DNA of 64,000 nucleotides, taken from assembly GCA_002841625.1 (NCBI GenBank), contig PHAG01000008.1:62001-126000 (forward strand), given 5' to 3'. Shown here piece by piece: positions 37,206-46,120 of this stretch (position 1 is the first letter of the stretch; each line of letters begins with the position of its first letter). The position numbers and the translations under genes are program-made. The notes under the pieces are model-generated. The model made no database searches and was not told where the DNA came from. It saw only the letters and a list, made by a program, of their open reading frames with translations. This DNA comes from Firmicutes bacterium HGW-Firmicutes-1 (GTDB taxonomy: Bacteria; Bacillota; Clostridia; Lachnospirales; Vallitaleaceae).

Positions 37206-38054
37206 GTGGGGAAAGTACTGACATCAAAAGAGATTAGCATGATCCAGAAGCTTATTGAAGATAGATTTGGAATCTTTTTAGAGGAAGAAAAAACATACCT
37301 GCTTGATAACAAGCTGAGTAAAATCCTATCCAAGTCAAGCCTTGGGAGTTTTGAGGAATTATATACCCAAATATGCCATAGGAATAATCCTGAGCTTATT
37401 GACGATATCATAGATGCAATTACAGTGAATGAGACCTTCTGGTTTAGAGACAGAACTCCCTGGTTTATTATGGAAGAGATATTGCTTCCAACCTATATAG
37501 CCGAGTTCAGAGAGGGGAAGCGGGACCTTGTACGGATTTGGAGTGGCGCCTGCTCTTATGGTCAGGAACCATATTCAATTGCCATGAGTATTGACCGTTA
37601 TCTAAAACACCATAACATCCATGAGCTTAACCTTAGTCATTTCGAAATTTTAGCCACTGATATATCGCGTACCGTTCTTCAAAGGGCCAAGATGGGAGTA
37701 TATGACAATATTTCTATTCAACGTGGGTTGGATGAAGCCAATAGATTAGAGTATTTTAAAAACGACGGAAAGATATGGAGCATAAATGATAAAATTAGGA
37801 ATGCGGTTAGGTTTGAACAAATTAATCTCATTCAGGAATCCTTTCCTAGTAAGAGATTTGACATCATCTTTTTCAGAAATGTTTTGATTTATTTTTCGGA
37901 CAAACAAAAAAAAGAAATGATGTGTAAAATCAAAGATGTATTAAGGCCAGGAGGAACACTATTTATAGGGAGTTCAGAGTTATTTGAGGATCATAAACCG
38001 AATTTCTCCATGGCACAGTATAAAAATGGGATTTATTTTAGATTAGAGGAATGA
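37206..38054 (+). CDS. cheR: CheR chemoreceptor methyltransferase
   Basis: A 282-residue SAM-dependent methyltransferase that methylates receptor glutamates. The N-terminal helical domain leads to the conserved NETFWFRD, IWSGACSYGQEPYSIAM and FFRNVLIYFS motifs. The GTG at 37206 follows GGGGAGGG at a normal distance and lies one base after the cheB stop; a longer frame from 37158 would overlap cheB. With cheB it makes the adaptation module for the two receptors. It is the last gene of the cluster. Confidence 0.93.
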   Translation: MGKVLTSKEISMIQKLIEDRFGIFLEEEKTYLLDNKLSKILSKSSLGSFEELYTQICHRNNPELIDDIIDAITVNETFWFRDRTPWFIMEEILLPTYIAEFREGKRDLVRIWSGACSYGQEPYSIAMSIDRYLKHHNIHELNLSHFEILATDISRTVLQRAKMGVYDNISIQRGLDEANRLEYFKNDGKIWSINDKIRNAVRFEQINLIQESFPSKRFDIIFFRNVLIYFSDKQKKEMMCKIKDVLRPGGTLFIGSSELFEDHKPNFSMAQYKNGIYFRLEE

Positions 38055-38092
38055 TTTCATTTGGGTACCACCATACGGGCTAAGTTCACAAG

Positions 38093-38151
38093 GTCTCATT
38101 TAAGATAAACCAACTTTGTTTATAGAAAGGTTATCTTTAATGAGATTTTTT
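38093..38151 (+). terminator. Terminator after cheR
   Basis: GTCTCATTTAAGATAA pairs with TTATCTTTAATGAGAT, with G-T and one mismatch, followed by TTTTTT. It closes the chemosensory cluster. Confidence 0.82.
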
Positions 38152-38258
38152 GATGCAATAGAATTTTGTTTTCTTAATAAAATTTCTTCAAGTGTTTCTG
38201 GAATGTGATATAATAAACGACGACATAGAGCATCTTAACAAACTAGGAGGATAATATT

Positions 38259-39452
38259 TTGAAAGAGCAATCATTTTACGCACAACTTGATCAACACAGC
38301 AAATACATTCTAAAATGTTGTTTTTTTGTTTTTGCAGTTAACGGGTTATATGGTATGATTTTAGGTTCCATATTACCACTCATTAGCAATGAATATGGAC
38401 TAAACAATATAATAAGTGGTGCATTGTTATCTGCCCACCAGGTAGGCAACTTGATAGCGGGCTTTATCGCAGGAATATTGCCTATTTATTTGGGCAGAAA
38501 AAAATCAATTATGTTTTTATGTAGCTTTGTAGTAATGGGATTTATGATTATGATATTAACAGGGAATCCAGTACTATTAATCTTGGGATTTTTATTTACA
38601 GGACTTAGTAGGGGTAGTATCTCGAATTTTAACAATACTGTTGTAAATGAGGTATCAAACAGTAGCCCAGTAGCTCTTAATATTTTACATAGTATTTTTG
38701 CTGTTGGGGCGTTATCTGCACCTTTCTTAGTTATTCTATGTACGTATATTGGAGGGGATATTGGCTGGAAATTAGCTGCAGGCGTTATTATCCTACTAGC
38801 AATTATTTCAATCCATCTATTTTCTAGAATGAAAATAGAGGATAGTGCAAAAAATAAGAGCAATAAAAAAATGTCCTATCAATTTCTTGGGAATAAGTAT
38901 TTTTGGATTAGCGCTGGAATTTTGTTTTTTTATTTATGTGCAGAAGCATCCATTAATGGATGGATTGTTAAGTACTTTGTAGATTCAAATATAATGACGA
39001 TTCAATATGCCCAAATACTTGCTTCATTATTATGGGTAGTTATTCTTGCAGGTAGACTAACTTGTGCCTTTTTGGGAAATAAAGTATCTAAGAAAGTATT
39101 GCTATTGACTACTAGCATAGGAACTGCTGTTTTTTATTTGTTATTGCTTTCTACACAAGATTTATTGATTATTACGATCGCTATAATGGGATTAGGGTTT
39201 TCGATGGCAGGTATTTACCCTACAACAATTTCTACTGTTGGGGTTATCCTTAAGGCTTATCCTATGTCAATGGGAGTCTTGCTTATGTTAAGTGGTGCGG
39301 GTGCCATTATGATGCCAATCATTACAGGTGCATTATCTGACGCTTTTGGAATTTTGGCTGGTATGAGTGCAATTATAGTTGCAATCATTTTGATGATTCT
39401 TTGTGTGGTTTTAAATGTGCTTAGTAAAAAAGATAAAAGGGTGATTGATTAA
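38259..39452 (+). CDS. MFS transporter (FucP/sugar-type fold)
   Basis: A 397-residue, 12-helix major facilitator. The N-terminal NGLYGMILGSILPLISNEYGL and the loop motif GILPIYLGRKKSIM are typical of the group that includes FucP-like sugar and YfkF-like permeases. TTG start with AGGAGG 8 bases upstream. It ends in a 4-base convergent overlap with eutP. Substrate cannot be read from sequence. Confidence 0.85.
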   Translation: MKEQSFYAQLDQHSKYILKCCFFVFAVNGLYGMILGSILPLISNEYGLNNIISGALLSAHQVGNLIAGFIAGILPIYLGRKKSIMFLCSFVVMGFMIMILTGNPVLLILGFLFTGLSRGSISNFNNTVVNEVSNSSPVALNILHSIFAVGALSAPFLVILCTYIGGDIGWKLAAGVIILLAIISIHLFSRMKIEDSAKNKSNKKMSYQFLGNKYFWISAGILFFYLCAEASINGWIVKYFVDSNIMTIQYAQILASLLWVVILAGRLTCAFLGNKVSKKVLLLTTSIGTAVFYLLLLSTQDLLIITIAIMGLGFSMAGIYPTTISTVGVILKAYPMSMGVLLMLSGAGAIMMPIITGALSDAFGILAGMSAIIVAIILMILCVVLNVLSKKDKRVID

Positions 39453-39910
39453 ATTGATTCGCTATCCCATGGAAGTACATCATGTTGATCTCTTAAGTAT
39501 TCCAGTATTTCACCGACCCCCTCACCTGTATATGCACTCACATGGAAAATGTCCTTACAGCCTACTAGTCTAAGCCATTCTTCAGCTTGAGTAGGATTTG
39601 CTTTTTCTGCATCAATTTGCGTTACGATGCCAATGACTGGTCTTGTAACTTGGCCTACTATACAGGGAGGATACAGGGAATAGTGTTCAGTAGAACTAAT
39701 TAAGAACCCTATTATATCGGCTTCATAAGCAAATAGTGCTAAAGCTCTTGCCAAGGCATGATTTTCAGCATATTCTCCAGGAGTATCTATAATGACATTA
39801 AAATGATTGATATATTGGGTTTTTCTATATCGGATTTTTTTGCCCTGAAGTGCCTGTGTTAAAGTCGTTTTACCGCAGCCACTCTTACCCATTAGAATGA
39901 TTTTTTTCAT
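39449..39910 (-). CDS. eutP: EutP/PduV-like small GTPase
   Basis: A 153-residue P-loop protein: GKSGCGKTT at the N-terminus, switch II DTPGEYAEN and a TQID motif in the base-recognition position. This is the EutP/PduV family found in ethanolamine and propanediol microcompartment operons; EutP can have acetate-kinase activity and PduV associates with shells. It lies 9 bases after eutS and forms a two-gene unit with it. No other eut or pdu genes are seen nearby. Confidence 0.9.
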   Translation of the reverse strand: MKKIILMGKSGCGKTTLTQALQGKKIRYRKTQYINHFNVIIDTPGEYAENHALARALALFAYEADIIGFLISSTEHYSLYPPCIVGQVTRPVIGIVTQIDAEKANPTQAEEWLRLVGCKDIFHVSAYTGEGVGEILEYLRDQHDVLPWDSESI

Positions 39911-39919
39911 ATTTTAGCC

Positions 39920-40297
39920 CTATGTTCTTGTCAGTTCACATATTGTGAAACCAAGATTCTCTTTGGTGTATTTTATTATGGCTTGAATGGAGGCTTCTAC
40001 TTCGGAAACCTTACCTGTAATAATGAGTGTACCACTAAATCTATCAATAAAGCCCAATTCTACATTAGCGGTTTTGATTGCTAAATCTCCAGCGATAACA
40101 GACACTTCACTTGGACTCGTGGTTAAGATACCAATGGCGGATCTTGCGTAATCTAAATCAGGGTTAAGACCTAGTTTTTTGTAAATGGTGGGATCAGGAC
40201 TAGCGATAATATGAGCCAAAGTAATTTGCTTACCAGGTACTAATTCTTGTACAATTCTAATTTTTTCTTCTGAAGATATCATGTTTTTTAAATCCAT
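39920..40297 (-). CDS. eutS: Microcompartment shell protein EutS/PduU
   Basis: A 125-residue BMC-domain protein of the circularly permuted EutS/PduU type, with the N-terminal strand RIVQELVPGKQITLAHIIASP and the LDYARSAIGILTTSPSE helix region. It would form hexamers in a microcompartment shell. ATG 40297 lies 7 bases after AAAAGGGGT; a possible upstream start lies in that site. Followed by eutP. Confidence 0.92.
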   Translation of the reverse strand: MDLKNMISSEEKIRIVQELVPGKQITLAHIIASPDPTIYKKLGLNPDLDYARSAIGILTTSPSEVSVIAGDLAIKTANVELGFIDRFSGTLIITGKVSEVEASIQAIIKYTKENLGFTICELTRT

Positions 40298-40609
40298 GTT
40301 TGTACCCCTTTTCAAAGTGATTTTTATGTGACTAACAGCGTACTGTGTTAATTATGTTAAATAATCTAAATCTATTATTCTATATCATAAATCAATAGGA
40401 CTAAAAGGTGATAGTAGATTTATAGACATATTATTGGAGAATTTTGTCCCTTCACATTTTTGCGGACATTCAGTTCCTAAATTATGAGTGTAAATACTAG
40501 TAAAGCCATCCTGTTTAAGGAATAAACATATCTTGATTTAAGCTTTCCAATATGGTATATTCACGTCAAAAGATATGATAAAATACATGAAAGAATATAG
40601 AGGAAAAGT
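40298..40609. promoter_or_regulatory. Divergent gap between eutS and the PTS IIC gene
   Basis: A 312-base gap with no gene. A small palindrome, AACAGCGTACTGTGTT (around 40335-40350), lies near the eutS start and could be an operator. A TATGATAAAAT stretch near 40575 may hold the -10 of the PTS gene. No cobalamin riboswitch pattern was recognised. Confidence 0.35.
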
Positions 40610-41674
40610 ATGAATCCAAAACAAATGCTCAAGAAGTTTTCCAATCGGTATTTAATTGATGGCTTAAGTGGTATGGCGCTAGGCTTATTTTCTACTTTGA
40701 TCGTTGGATTAATTTTAAAACAATTTGGTACATTAATAGGCCTGAAGCAACTTGTATGGCTAGGCTCGATAGCTACGATATGCACTGGGGCTGGGATTGG
40801 TATTAGTGTTGCCTATAAGTTCAAGAGTGCACCGTTGATCATCTATGCTTCAGGGGTATCAGGCATGGTCGGAGCATATGCGAGCAAAATTATAAGTGGA
40901 GCTGCCTTTGAAGGGACAAACATTGTACTCAGTGGTCCTGGTGAACCATTAGGTGCATTTATTGGTGCAGTCATAGGAATAGAAATTGGTCGTTTGATTT
41001 CTGGAAAGACGAAGCTTGATATTGTATTAACACCCATAGTCACAATTATTACTGGTGGGACAGTGGGTTTGTTAGTTGGGCCACCGATTTCCTCGTTAAT
41101 GAATTTGCTAGGAAGTTTCATTATGGCTACGACTGAGCAAGCTCCAGTGATTATGGGGATTTTAGTATCTACAATTATGGGCATTATTTTAACGCTTCCA
41201 ATAAGTTCGGCAGCTCTATCCATTATTTTAGGTTTAAGCGGTACTGCAGCAGGGGCGGCAACAGTTGGTTGTTCAACACAAATGGTTGGGTTTGCAGTGA
41301 TTAGCTATAGAGAAAACAAATTAAATGGGCTTTTGGCTCAAGGTTTGGGCACGAGCATGTTACAAGTACCGAATATTGTTCGAAATCCTAGAATTTGGAT
41401 ACCACCAATTCTTACAAGCGCTATATTAGGACCGTTGGCAACAAAAGTATTTGAAATGCAAAATAATCCAGCAGGTGGTGGTATGGGCACTTCAGGATTA
41501 GTAGGTCAGTTAATGACATGGCAAACGATGGCTGGAAGTCGACCTGATACCATTTTGTTTTTTGAGATTGTATTGCTACATTTTATCTTGCCAGCTATTA
41601 TAACGCTGATTATTTCGGAATTTATGAGGAAGAAAAAATGGATCAAGCCTGGAGATATGAAGCTCGAAGTCTAA
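40610..41674 (+). CDS. Orphan PTS transporter subunit IIC (PTS_EIIC_2 family)
   Basis: A 354-residue membrane protein with about ten helices and Gly-rich loops (GVSGMVGAYASKI, GEPLGAFIGAVIGIEIGR) characteristic of the stand-alone IIC-like family often annotated as regulator or sugar permease. No IIA or IIB genes are near, so phosphotransfer would need partners elsewhere. Its stop codon is in a 14-bp tandem duplication. Confidence 0.8.
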   Translation: MNPKQMLKKFSNRYLIDGLSGMALGLFSTLIVGLILKQFGTLIGLKQLVWLGSIATICTGAGIGISVAYKFKSAPLIIYASGVSGMVGAYASKIISGAAFEGTNIVLSGPGEPLGAFIGAVIGIEIGRLISGKTKLDIVLTPIVTIITGGTVGLLVGPPISSLMNLLGSFIMATTEQAPVIMGILVSTIMGIILTLPISSAALSIILGLSGTAAGAATVGCSTQMVGFAVISYRENKLNGLLAQGLGTSMLQVPNIVRNPRIWIPPILTSAILGPLATKVFEMQNNPAGGGMGTSGLVGQLMTWQTMAGSRPDTILFFEIVLLHFILPAIITLIISEFMRKKKWIKPGDMKLEV

Positions 41675-41688
41675 AGCTCGAAGTCTAA
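41661..41688 (+). repeat. 14-bp tandem duplication at the PTS gene stop
   Basis: AGCTCGAAGTCTAA occurs twice in a row; the first copy supplies the stop codon. It is probably a recent slippage event. Confidence 0.8.
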
Positions 41689-41768
41689 AGCGCCATGACC
41701 TAAGCAGAAAGAATTTGTGAGAATGTATGAAGGTATCGATATAGATAAAAGATGAAGGGGGTATAAAG

Positions 41769-44321
41769 ATGAGGTGGAGACAGGGGTGTTTGATCATTCT
41801 GGTTGCAATTTTAATATCTAGTTGCAAAAGTGAGACTGTTTATCAACAAGATATGAATCACATTTCACAGGAGCAAACAGAAACGATTTTGAAGCAGTAC
41901 GGAGGTATTGAAGGTATTAGAAGCATACAATTTTATCAAGAAGTCGAAAATCCAAAGGAGTGGCTACTATTTACCAACTTAGATTTTAACCAAGCTGATT
42001 GTTTGCTGAAAAAGGATGGGTCTGAAATCAAACATTTTAATGGGAAGCAGATGGGTACTGATAAATTCAACGGATACCAAGAGTATCTTAAATATAATTC
42101 AGATCATGGATTGTTGTTTGCAGAAAATGGAGAGGTGTATTTTTTTGATGATTCATCAGCATTATATGCCATTGACAAAAACGATCAATTGAGACTTTTA
42201 ATCCCAAATATAATCAACATTGATAGGTTGAGTTTCAACGATAACAAGTTATATTTTATAGCAACAATGGAAAATGACAATGGATTATTTGTACTGGATA
42301 TTGCCACCAATCATTGCACCAAAATTGATAGTGGTGATATTAGTGAATATCAAGTGGTAAATGGTATTGTTTACTATATATTAAACAGCTATGAAGTTCC
42401 TCAAGTACAAGTAATACAATATGAAAGTGGTAATAAAAAGAATATTTTAACAACTAAAAGATACATAGAATGGTTTCATATAACCGGAGATATGCTATAT
42501 TACATTCCCGAATATGGCACCATCTTGAAGGTTAATCTTAGTGCACCAGAACAAGTACTAGTTAAGAGAGAGGATGCTACCAGTTCTAAAATATATTGTG
42601 ATGATCAATGGATTTATCTTTGGTCAGAGGGTAGTGCTGTTTATAAAATGGATATGAACTTAGAAAATATCCAAGTTTTGTATGTGAACCAAAGTAATAG
42701 CCAAATATTTAAAATTGGCGATCGAGTATATGGTGCTTTATATGATGGATTAGTTGGGGTAAACCTAAGTGCATTTCATGCTAAAAATTTTGACAAGCAA
42801 GCAGCGCTTAGTAATAGTGATCTATCTATAAAGGATAAAGTCTGTCAAGTTCAAGTAGAGAAAGAACATGTTTATTACATAAACGCAGACAATAAAAATC
42901 AACTTTTTCAAGCAGACACGAACTGGACGAACCCCGATATTTTTATAAAGAAGTCAATATTCGATTATACCATGGATCGGCAAGCAATTTACTATACGGT
43001 TATGGAAGACAACTTTGGAATTTGGAAATATGATAAGGAAAGCCAGCAAGATTTGCAGTTAAAGAAGCATGGGTATGGTTTGAAACGAGATGGGGATTAT
43101 CTATATTATTTAAATAGTCAGGATAAAAATAAGCTCTATAGAATGTCTTTGACACAAGATCAAAATGAAAAATTACTTGAACATACGCCAAATGAATATG
43201 AAATCTATAACAATAATTTATATTACCAGAATTTGAATGATGGGGCCAGATTATATAAATTAGATCTAAAAACACATAAAGAGATTAGGTTATCAGAATA
43301 TCCAGTGAAAAATCTTGTGCAGAGCGATGAAGGACTTTTTGTCACGCTAACAATGGGTGGGACGCTACTATTTGATGTGGATGATGATAAGGATTCGCTA
43401 CTCTTTCATTCGTTTTGTAGTCATTTCGGAACTGAAGTACTCCTTGAGGATGGTATTATTTACCAGCTTGTTCAAGATGAAGGTGGCAATAGCCTTTTAA
43501 TCAGAAATTTAGAGGAAGAAAAGGTGGTAGGAAAATATAGTATTGACGGTTGGGTCTATTATTACAACTGGACCTGGAAAAGCACAGGATATCTTTATGC
43601 AATTCACAATGAAAGCAGGAAAATCAAATGGATAGTCAAGGATTCCTTGACAAATTATTGTATTGATGGCAATGATTTGTTTTACGGAAATAATTACTAT
43701 GGTGGTTATATTTCTTATCTAAATCTAAAAACAGGGGAGTTTTATGATATTGAAGCAACACCGACCTCAACTGCATTGGGATACTATGATTTTCTTGTAT
43801 TGGAGAACCAGTTCTATTATTTGAACACGGATCAAAAGGGTGATGGGAAAATAAAAAAATATGATCGCAAAAACAATATATCTACAGAATTAAAAGGGAG
43901 TTATCATGCGTCTGATTTACTGGGTGGTGACGATACACTGTTGGTTTTCTATGATTATCTGAAAGGATATTATACGTATAATCTGCTTTCCTCAGAAGTA
44001 AAACCTTTATTAGAGGATATTAACTATACCTATATGGGTTGTGATGAAACCAATCTCTATGTAACAAAAACGGAGGATGCTTACACTTACGTCTATAAGG
44101 TGGGAATAAGGGGTACAGATATCGAAAAAGTGGTGGAACAAGGCTACGAAAATGGTAACTTCTACAATCACTATGTTTTTTATACTGAAAAAAACAACCA
44201 AAAGCTTTGGAACGTTTATGATATCAAAAAAGGCACAAAGACACAAATTGAGATGGAGGCCAATGAATATATCAATTGGGACTATTTCAACGAAGTGTTG
44301 AGGTATGGGGGAAGTATGTAG
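41769..44321 (+). CDS. Large surface lipoprotein with DUF5050-like propeller repeats
   Basis: An 850-residue exported lipoprotein. The signal peptide ends in the lipobox LISSC, giving a lipid-modified Cys near residue 19. The mature part is made of repeated units such as DGDYLYYLNSQDKNKLYRMSL and EHVYYINADNKNQLFQADT, typical of DUF5050-type beta-propeller proteins of Clostridia. A ligand or partner cannot be named. Strong ribosome site (GAAGGGGGT). It appears to be a single-gene unit. Confidence 0.85.
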   Translation: MRWRQGCLIILVAILISSCKSETVYQQDMNHISQEQTETILKQYGGIEGIRSIQFYQEVENPKEWLLFTNLDFNQADCLLKKDGSEIKHFNGKQMGTDKFNGYQEYLKYNSDHGLLFAENGEVYFFDDSSALYAIDKNDQLRLLIPNIINIDRLSFNDNKLYFIATMENDNGLFVLDIATNHCTKIDSGDISEYQVVNGIVYYILNSYEVPQVQVIQYESGNKKNILTTKRYIEWFHITGDMLYYIPEYGTILKVNLSAPEQVLVKREDATSSKIYCDDQWIYLWSEGSAVYKMDMNLENIQVLYVNQSNSQIFKIGDRVYGALYDGLVGVNLSAFHAKNFDKQAALSNSDLSIKDKVCQVQVEKEHVYYINADNKNQLFQADTNWTNPDIFIKKSIFDYTMDRQAIYYTVMEDNFGIWKYDKESQQDLQLKKHGYGLKRDGDYLYYLNSQDKNKLYRMSLTQDQNEKLLEHTPNEYEIYNNNLYYQNLNDGARLYKLDLKTHKEIRLSEYPVKNLVQSDEGLFVTLTMGGTLLFDVDDDKDSLLFHSFCSHFGTEVLLEDGIIYQLVQDEGGNSLLIRNLEEEKVVGKYSIDGWVYYYNWTWKSTGYLYAIHNESRKIKWIVKDSLTNYCIDGNDLFYGNNYYGGYISYLNLKTGEFYDIEATPTSTALGYYDFLVLENQFYYLNTDQKGDGKIKKYDRKNNISTELKGSYHASDLLGGDDTLLVFYDYLKGYYTYNLLSSEVKPLLEDINYTYMGCDETNLYVTKTEDAYTYVYKVGIRGTDIEKVVEQGYENGNFYNHYVFYTEKNNQKLWNVYDIKKGTKTQIEMEANEYINWDYFNEVLRYGGSM

Positions 44322-44504
44322 TATCTAGAAATCAATATAAAAAGCTACAATACTATTTAATTGTTTTATTTGGTAATATGATAAAACAAATGATGAGGAA
44401 AAGCAGTCAAAAGTATTGCATGTAAATGAGAAGAACATCCTTTATGATACTAGGCATATTAAAGAGGATGTTTTGTCATGTAAACAAATAGTTTATATAG
44501 AGAG
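44322..44504 (+). other. Intergenic DNA after the lipoprotein gene
   Basis: The 355-base gap to the methyltransferase gene begins here. A possible terminator is AACATCCT/AGGATGTTTTG (about 44435-44475). The rest is A/T-rich with no gene. Confidence 0.4.
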
Positions 44505-44568
44505 TTGACATAATTACCCTATTAGTATACAATCAGAACATATGAACGAACATTCATATGTTCTGATT
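44505..44568 (+). promoter_or_regulatory. Promoter overlapping a perfect 16-bp-arm palindrome
   Basis: TTGACA (44505-44510), a 17-base spacer and TACAAT (44528-44533) form a consensus promoter. From 44531 to 44568 lies a perfect palindrome with arms AATCAGAACATATGAA and its complement around a 6-base centre. It overlaps the -10 and start point, so a dimeric repressor (for example TetR-type) is likely. It controls the methyltransferase gene. Confidence 0.7.
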
Positions 44569-44676
44569 AATAGTTTGATAATTAAATAAGTATTTTTACA
44601 AGTTGTAATACATATCAGCAAGCAAAGGCAATACTAGTATAATGACAGAAAATAAAAGCGTAAAGGAGATTAAAGA

Positions 44677-45324
44677 ATGGGATATTACTCAAATTATCTT
44701 TATCCACGAATCGTTGATAAAATACTTTCAACTTCTCGTGTATCTCAATATCGAAAAGAAATTTTATCACATGTAATAGGGGAAATTTTAGAAATCGGTT
44801 TTGGCACAGGTCTTAACCTTTCTTACTATCCAGCTTGGGTTAAGGAGATCACAGTAATAGATAATAACGAAGGCATGAATTCATTGGCACAAAAAAGAGT
44901 AAAACATTCAAAAATAAATGTCAATTTAAAATTATTAAACGCAGAAATACTTCCTTTTGAGGATAAAAGCTTTGATAGTATAGTTAGTACGTTTACTTTT
45001 TGTAGTATTGAAAATATTGACTCAGCTTTAAAAGAAATATATAGGGTTTTGAAACCAGATGGAAAGTTAATTTTTTTAGAACATGGACTAAGCTCGAACA
45101 AAAAGCTACGCAATCTGCAACATCGATTGAATCCACTTTATAAAGTTGTTTCGGGGGGATGTAATTTGAATCGTGATATGAAGGACGTTATTGAACGGAA
45201 TAATTTTAAATTTGATTTTATAGAGGAATTCACGAGTAAAGATATGAGTAAGTTAACAGGCTATTTATATAAAGGCATTGCAATAAAAAGGGGAACATTT
45301 GAAAAATTTAAGCTTTTGTTATAA
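44677..45324 (+). CDS. SAM-dependent methyltransferase (class I, UbiE/PmtA-like)
   Basis: A 215-residue Rossmann-fold methyltransferase: motif I EILEIGFGTGLNLSYYP, post-motif II LPFEDKSFDSIVSTFTFCSI and LKPDGKLIFLEHG. The last is common in phospholipid or quinone methyltransferases, and in small-molecule detoxifying enzymes. Single gene under the palindromic promoter at 44505-44568 and closed by a terminator. Substrate unknown. Confidence 0.85.
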   Translation: MGYYSNYLYPRIVDKILSTSRVSQYRKEILSHVIGEILEIGFGTGLNLSYYPAWVKEITVIDNNEGMNSLAQKRVKHSKINVNLKLLNAEILPFEDKSFDSIVSTFTFCSIENIDSALKEIYRVLKPDGKLIFLEHGLSSNKKLRNLQHRLNPLYKVVSGGCNLNRDMKDVIERNNFKFDFIEEFTSKDMSKLTGYLYKGIAIKRGTFEKFKLLL

Positions 45325-45360
45325 ATGGAGTATGTTGAGTTTTGGAAATTACATTTGTCT

Positions 45361-45390
45361 AAAAAAGCTTTGTTGATGAAGCTTTTTTTT
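45361..45390 (+). terminator. Terminator after the methyltransferase gene
   Basis: AAAAAAGCTT pairs with AAGCTTTTTT across an 8-base loop and ends in a T run. Confidence 0.88.
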
Positions 45391-45481
45391 GATATTCCCA
45401 GAATTATTGGAAAAAAACATAGCTTATGTTGTAGTGTAATAATCTAGAATATGGATTTATACTTGTATCCTTTCTACTTGC

Positions 45482-45513
45482 TTCATATATTCTTCATATC
45501 TTATTGCTACAAT
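45482..45513 (+). promoter_or_regulatory. Direct-repeat promoter 1 (TTCATA-N5-TTCATA-N9-TACAAT)
   Basis: TTCATA at 45482 and 45493 are exactly 11 bp apart, and TACAAT begins 15 bp after the second. There is no good -35, which fits an OmpR-type activator binding over the -35 region. This exact geometry recurs at 48417, 52885, 57949, 61582 and 63251. It drives the DUF2318-regulator-kinase operon, implying autoregulation. Confidence 0.75.
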
Positions 45514-45546
45514 ATACACATCAAACAAAATCGAGGTGCAAATAAA

Positions 45547-46074
45547 ATGGCAAATAAAACATACAAGACGAATAAACAAAACCAAAAGATATTAAAGATT
45601 GGTGGCTTAATTGCAACGGCTTTAGTCGCTCTTATCGTTATATTCCTTCTTAATAAGGACGGCGATAATGTGGAAAGCTTTCAAACATCTGAAACATCTG
45701 AAACTTCCGGAAATGTTTTGAAAATTCTAAAAAGCGAAGTAACTGACCAAGCGAAGTTTTATCCGTATGAAGTAAATGGGATAAATATGGAAGTATTAGC
45801 CTTTGTAGCAAGTGACAAAACAATTAGGACTGCTCTAAATACCTGTCAAGTTTGCTATGATTCAGGTAGAGGCTATTACGTTCAAGAAGGCGATGAACTT
45901 GTATGCCAAAACTGTGGAAATAGATTTAAAGCGGACCAAGTTGAAATTATCAAAGGTGGTTGTAACCCAGTACCTATTATGGCAGAAAACAAAACTGATG
46001 ATGGCACTTATATAACTATATCCAATGACTTTTTAGAGCAAAACACTTATCTATTTGCAAACTGGAAAAAATAG
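45547..46074 (+). CDS. DUF2318 membrane-anchored Cys-rich protein
   Basis: A 175-residue protein with one N-terminal membrane helix (LIATALVALIVIFLL) and an extracytoplasmic DUF2318-like domain holding two CxxC pairs (Cys100/103 in CQVCYDSGRGYY and Cys120/123 in CQNCGNRF) and a further Cys139 in GGCNPVP. Relatives occur with iron or copper uptake systems and are predicted to bind Fe-S or metal. ATG 45547 with GAGGTG upstream is the start; an earlier in-frame ATG at 45451 would precede the promoter. It leads the operon with the two-component pair. Confidence 0.82.
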   Translation: MANKTYKTNKQNQKILKIGGLIATALVALIVIFLLNKDGDNVESFQTSETSETSGNVLKILKSEVTDQAKFYPYEVNGINMEVLAFVASDKTIRTALNTCQVCYDSGRGYYVQEGDELVCQNCGNRFKADQVEIIKGGCNPVPIMAENKTDDGTYITISNDFLEQNTYLFANWKK

Positions 46075-46120
46075 TATTTTTGATTATGACGAGCTGATTT
46101 ATTGACGGAGGACAAAATGA

